The translations under genes were made by a program, and so were the position numbers. From NCBI GenBank assembly GCA_020027415.1, contig JAHRAW010000168.1, positions 1 through 5,800 on the forward strand: 5,800 nt of DNA. The letters are read 5' to 3'. The DNA is from Gammaproteobacteria bacterium (GTDB taxonomy: Bacteria > Pseudomonadota > Gammaproteobacteria > Arenicellales > Poriferihabitantaceae). Positions 4,601-5,800 of this stretch are shown here, piece after piece (position 1 is the stretch's first letter; each line of letters opens with the position of its first letter). The notes under the pieces are model-generated. The model saw nothing but the letters and a program-made list of their open reading frames with translations, was not told where the DNA came from and ran no database searches.

Positions 4601-5800
4601 GTGGCACGAAAGACTCAACTTAAGCAGTATCGCAACATCGGCATCATGGCGCACATTGATGCCGGCAAGACCACGACCACTGAGCGCGTGCTGTTTTATA
4701 CCGGGCTGTCCCATAAACTCGGCGAAGTGCACGACGGCAACGCGGTGATGGATTGGATGGAACAGGAACAGGAACGGGGCATCACCATTACTTCGGCGGC
4801 GACCACCTGTTTTTGGTCCGGCATGGCGCAACAGTATCCGGAGCACCGCATCAACATCATTGACACCCCCGGGCATGTGGATTTCACCATTGAAGTGGAG
4901 CGCTCGTTGCGCGTGTTAGATGGCGCGGTGGCGGTTTTCTGCGCGGTGGGCGGGTGCGAACCGCAGTCTGAAACGGTATGGCGACAAGCCGACAAATACC
5001 GAGTGCCGCGCATAGCTTTCGTCAACAAAATGGACCGCACCGGCGCCGATTTTTTGCGCGTGCTTGGGCAAATTCGCACCCGCCTGGGCGCCAACCCAGT
5101 GGCGATGCAACTCCCCATCGGCGCCGAAGAACAATTCGTGGGCGTGGTGGATCTGGTGAAAATGAAAGCCCTTCACTGGGATGAAAAATCCATGGGCGTT
5201 AAATTTGAGCAGCGCGATATTCCTGCGGAGATGCTGGCGCAGTGTGAAGAATACCGCGAGAAACTGATTGAAGCCGCGGTTGAGTCGGACGATACCTTGA
5301 TGGAAAAGTATTTCGCGGAGGGCAATCTGAGCGAAGCGGAAATCATGAAAGGAATTCGCCATCGCGCATTAAACAATGAGGTCATTCCGGTGTTTTGCGG
5401 CTCCGCCTTCAAAAACAAAGGAGTGCAAGCCATGTTAGACGGCGTGATTGATTACATGCCGAGTCCGGTGGATGTGCCGCCGATTATCGGCGTCGGCGCC
5501 GACCGCAAAAGCGAAATCGTGCGCAACGCCGACGACAACGAGCCTTTTGCGGCGCTTGGATTTAAAATCATGTCCGATTCGTTTTTCGGGCAGTTGGTTT
5601 TCTTTAGAGTGTATTCCGGGGTGCTCAATTCTGGGGACACGGTGTATAATTCAATCAAAGAAAAAAAGGAACGCATTGGTCGCATCCTGCAGATGCATTC
5701 CAACAATCGCGAAGATATCAAAGAAGTGCGAGCGGGCGACATTGCGGCTGCGGTCGGTCTCAAATATGTTTCCACCGGCGACACGCTGTGCGACCAGAAC
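4601..5800 (+). CDS. fusA: Elongation factor G (3'-truncated by window end)
   Basis: EF-G is the cytosolic translational GTPase that drives ribosomal translocation and, with RRF, ribosome recycling. 400 codons are present of roughly 700. GTG at 4601 is chosen because it yields the conserved N-terminus (M)ARKTQLKQYRNIGIM, and a modest GAGAG lies upstream (4588-4592). GTPase motifs seen: P-loop AHIDAGKT (17-24), switch I ERGITIT (58-64), DTPGH (88-92), NKMD (142-145) and GSAFKNKG (267-274). The G' insertion lies between the last two. Domain II begins around residue 310 (EPFAALGFKI, FFRVYSGVLNSGD, KKERIGRILQMH, EVRAGDIAAAVGL). The P-loop is preceded by IGIM rather than the IGIS usual in E. coli-like proteins. 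The EPQSETVWRQ region, with a cysteine (C119) just before it, is otherwise conserved. This is clearly the canonical str-operon copy; a tuf gene commonly follows. Confidence 0.98.
   Translation, partial: MARKTQLKQYRNIGIMAHIDAGKTTTTERVLFYTGLSHKLGEVHDGNAVMDWMEQEQERGITITSAATTCFWSGMAQQYPEHRINIIDTPGHVDFTIEVERSLRVLDGAVAVFCAVGGCEPQSETVWRQADKYRVPRIAFVNKMDRTGADFLRVLGQIRTRLGANPVAMQLPIGAEEQFVGVVDLVKMKALHWDEKSMGVKFEQRDIPAEMLAQCEEYREKLIEAAVESDDTLMEKYFAEGNLSEAEIMKGIRHRALNNEVIPVFCGSAFKNKGVQAMLDGVIDYMPSPVDVPPIIGVGADRKSEIVRNADDNEPFAALGFKIMSDSFFGQLVFFRVYSGVLNSGDTVYNSIKEKKERIGRILQMHSNNREDIKEVRAGDIAAAVGLKYVSTGDTLCDQN

Noticed and set aside
4080..4607. 175-codon minus-strand frame opposite rpsG
   Set aside because: It mirrors the conserved S7 gene and has no recognisable domain; treated as a shadow.

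Overview
This window is a piece of core bacterial chromosome: the 3' two thirds of rpoC (RNA polymerase beta' subunit), then rpsL (S12), rpsG (S7) and the first 400 codons of fusA (EF-G), all on the + strand. It is the rpoBC / str-operon junction. Protein sequence points to Pseudomonadota. RpoC carries the large SI3 insertion in the trigger loop, S12 and S7 are of proteobacterial type, and EF-G resembles beta/gamma proteins (TTCFW, KKERIGRILQMH) with some alpha-like choices (IGIMAHIDAGKT, SLRVLDGAVAVF). I cannot place it below phylum with confidence. It looks like a divergent beta- or gammaproteobacterial lineage with moderately high G+C. I see no mobile element, CRISPR array, tRNA or rRNA gene.

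Layout: 1-3122 is rpoC, entering just after the active-site region and ending in tandem stops. 3123-3408 is a 286-nt spacer. It holds a perfect 8-bp tandem repeat, a long-stem hairpin behind rpoC, a near-consensus sigma70 promoter (TTGACA, 18 nt, TACAAT) with a G+C-rich discriminator, and a transcribed leader of about 166 nt. The leader has a G8 run, two mutually exclusive hairpins and a T-rich, A-poor stretch. 3409-3783 is rpsL. 3784-4085 is a 302-nt spacer with no convincing gene, but with short tandem repeats, several hairpins and a terminator-like stem-loop close to rpsG. 4086-4556 is rpsG, also ending in tandem stops. 4601-5800 is the 5' part of fusA, starting with GTG and running off the window.

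How the parts work together: rpoC completes the RNA polymerase catalytic core. rpsL and rpsG encode two 30S proteins, for the decoding centre and the 3' head, and fusA encodes the translocase. The promoter in front of rpsL suggests the str genes can be transcribed separately from rpoBC and tuned to growth rate through the discriminator and leader.

The most unusual items are a roughly 88-residue, highly charged, probably helical insertion in the C-terminal part of RpoC, the possible attenuator in the rpsL leader, and the long, repeat-bearing rpsL-rpsG spacer in place of the short S7-regulated spacer known from E. coli. None of these amounts to a clearly new system; they are lineage-specific changes in an otherwise ordinary core operon.
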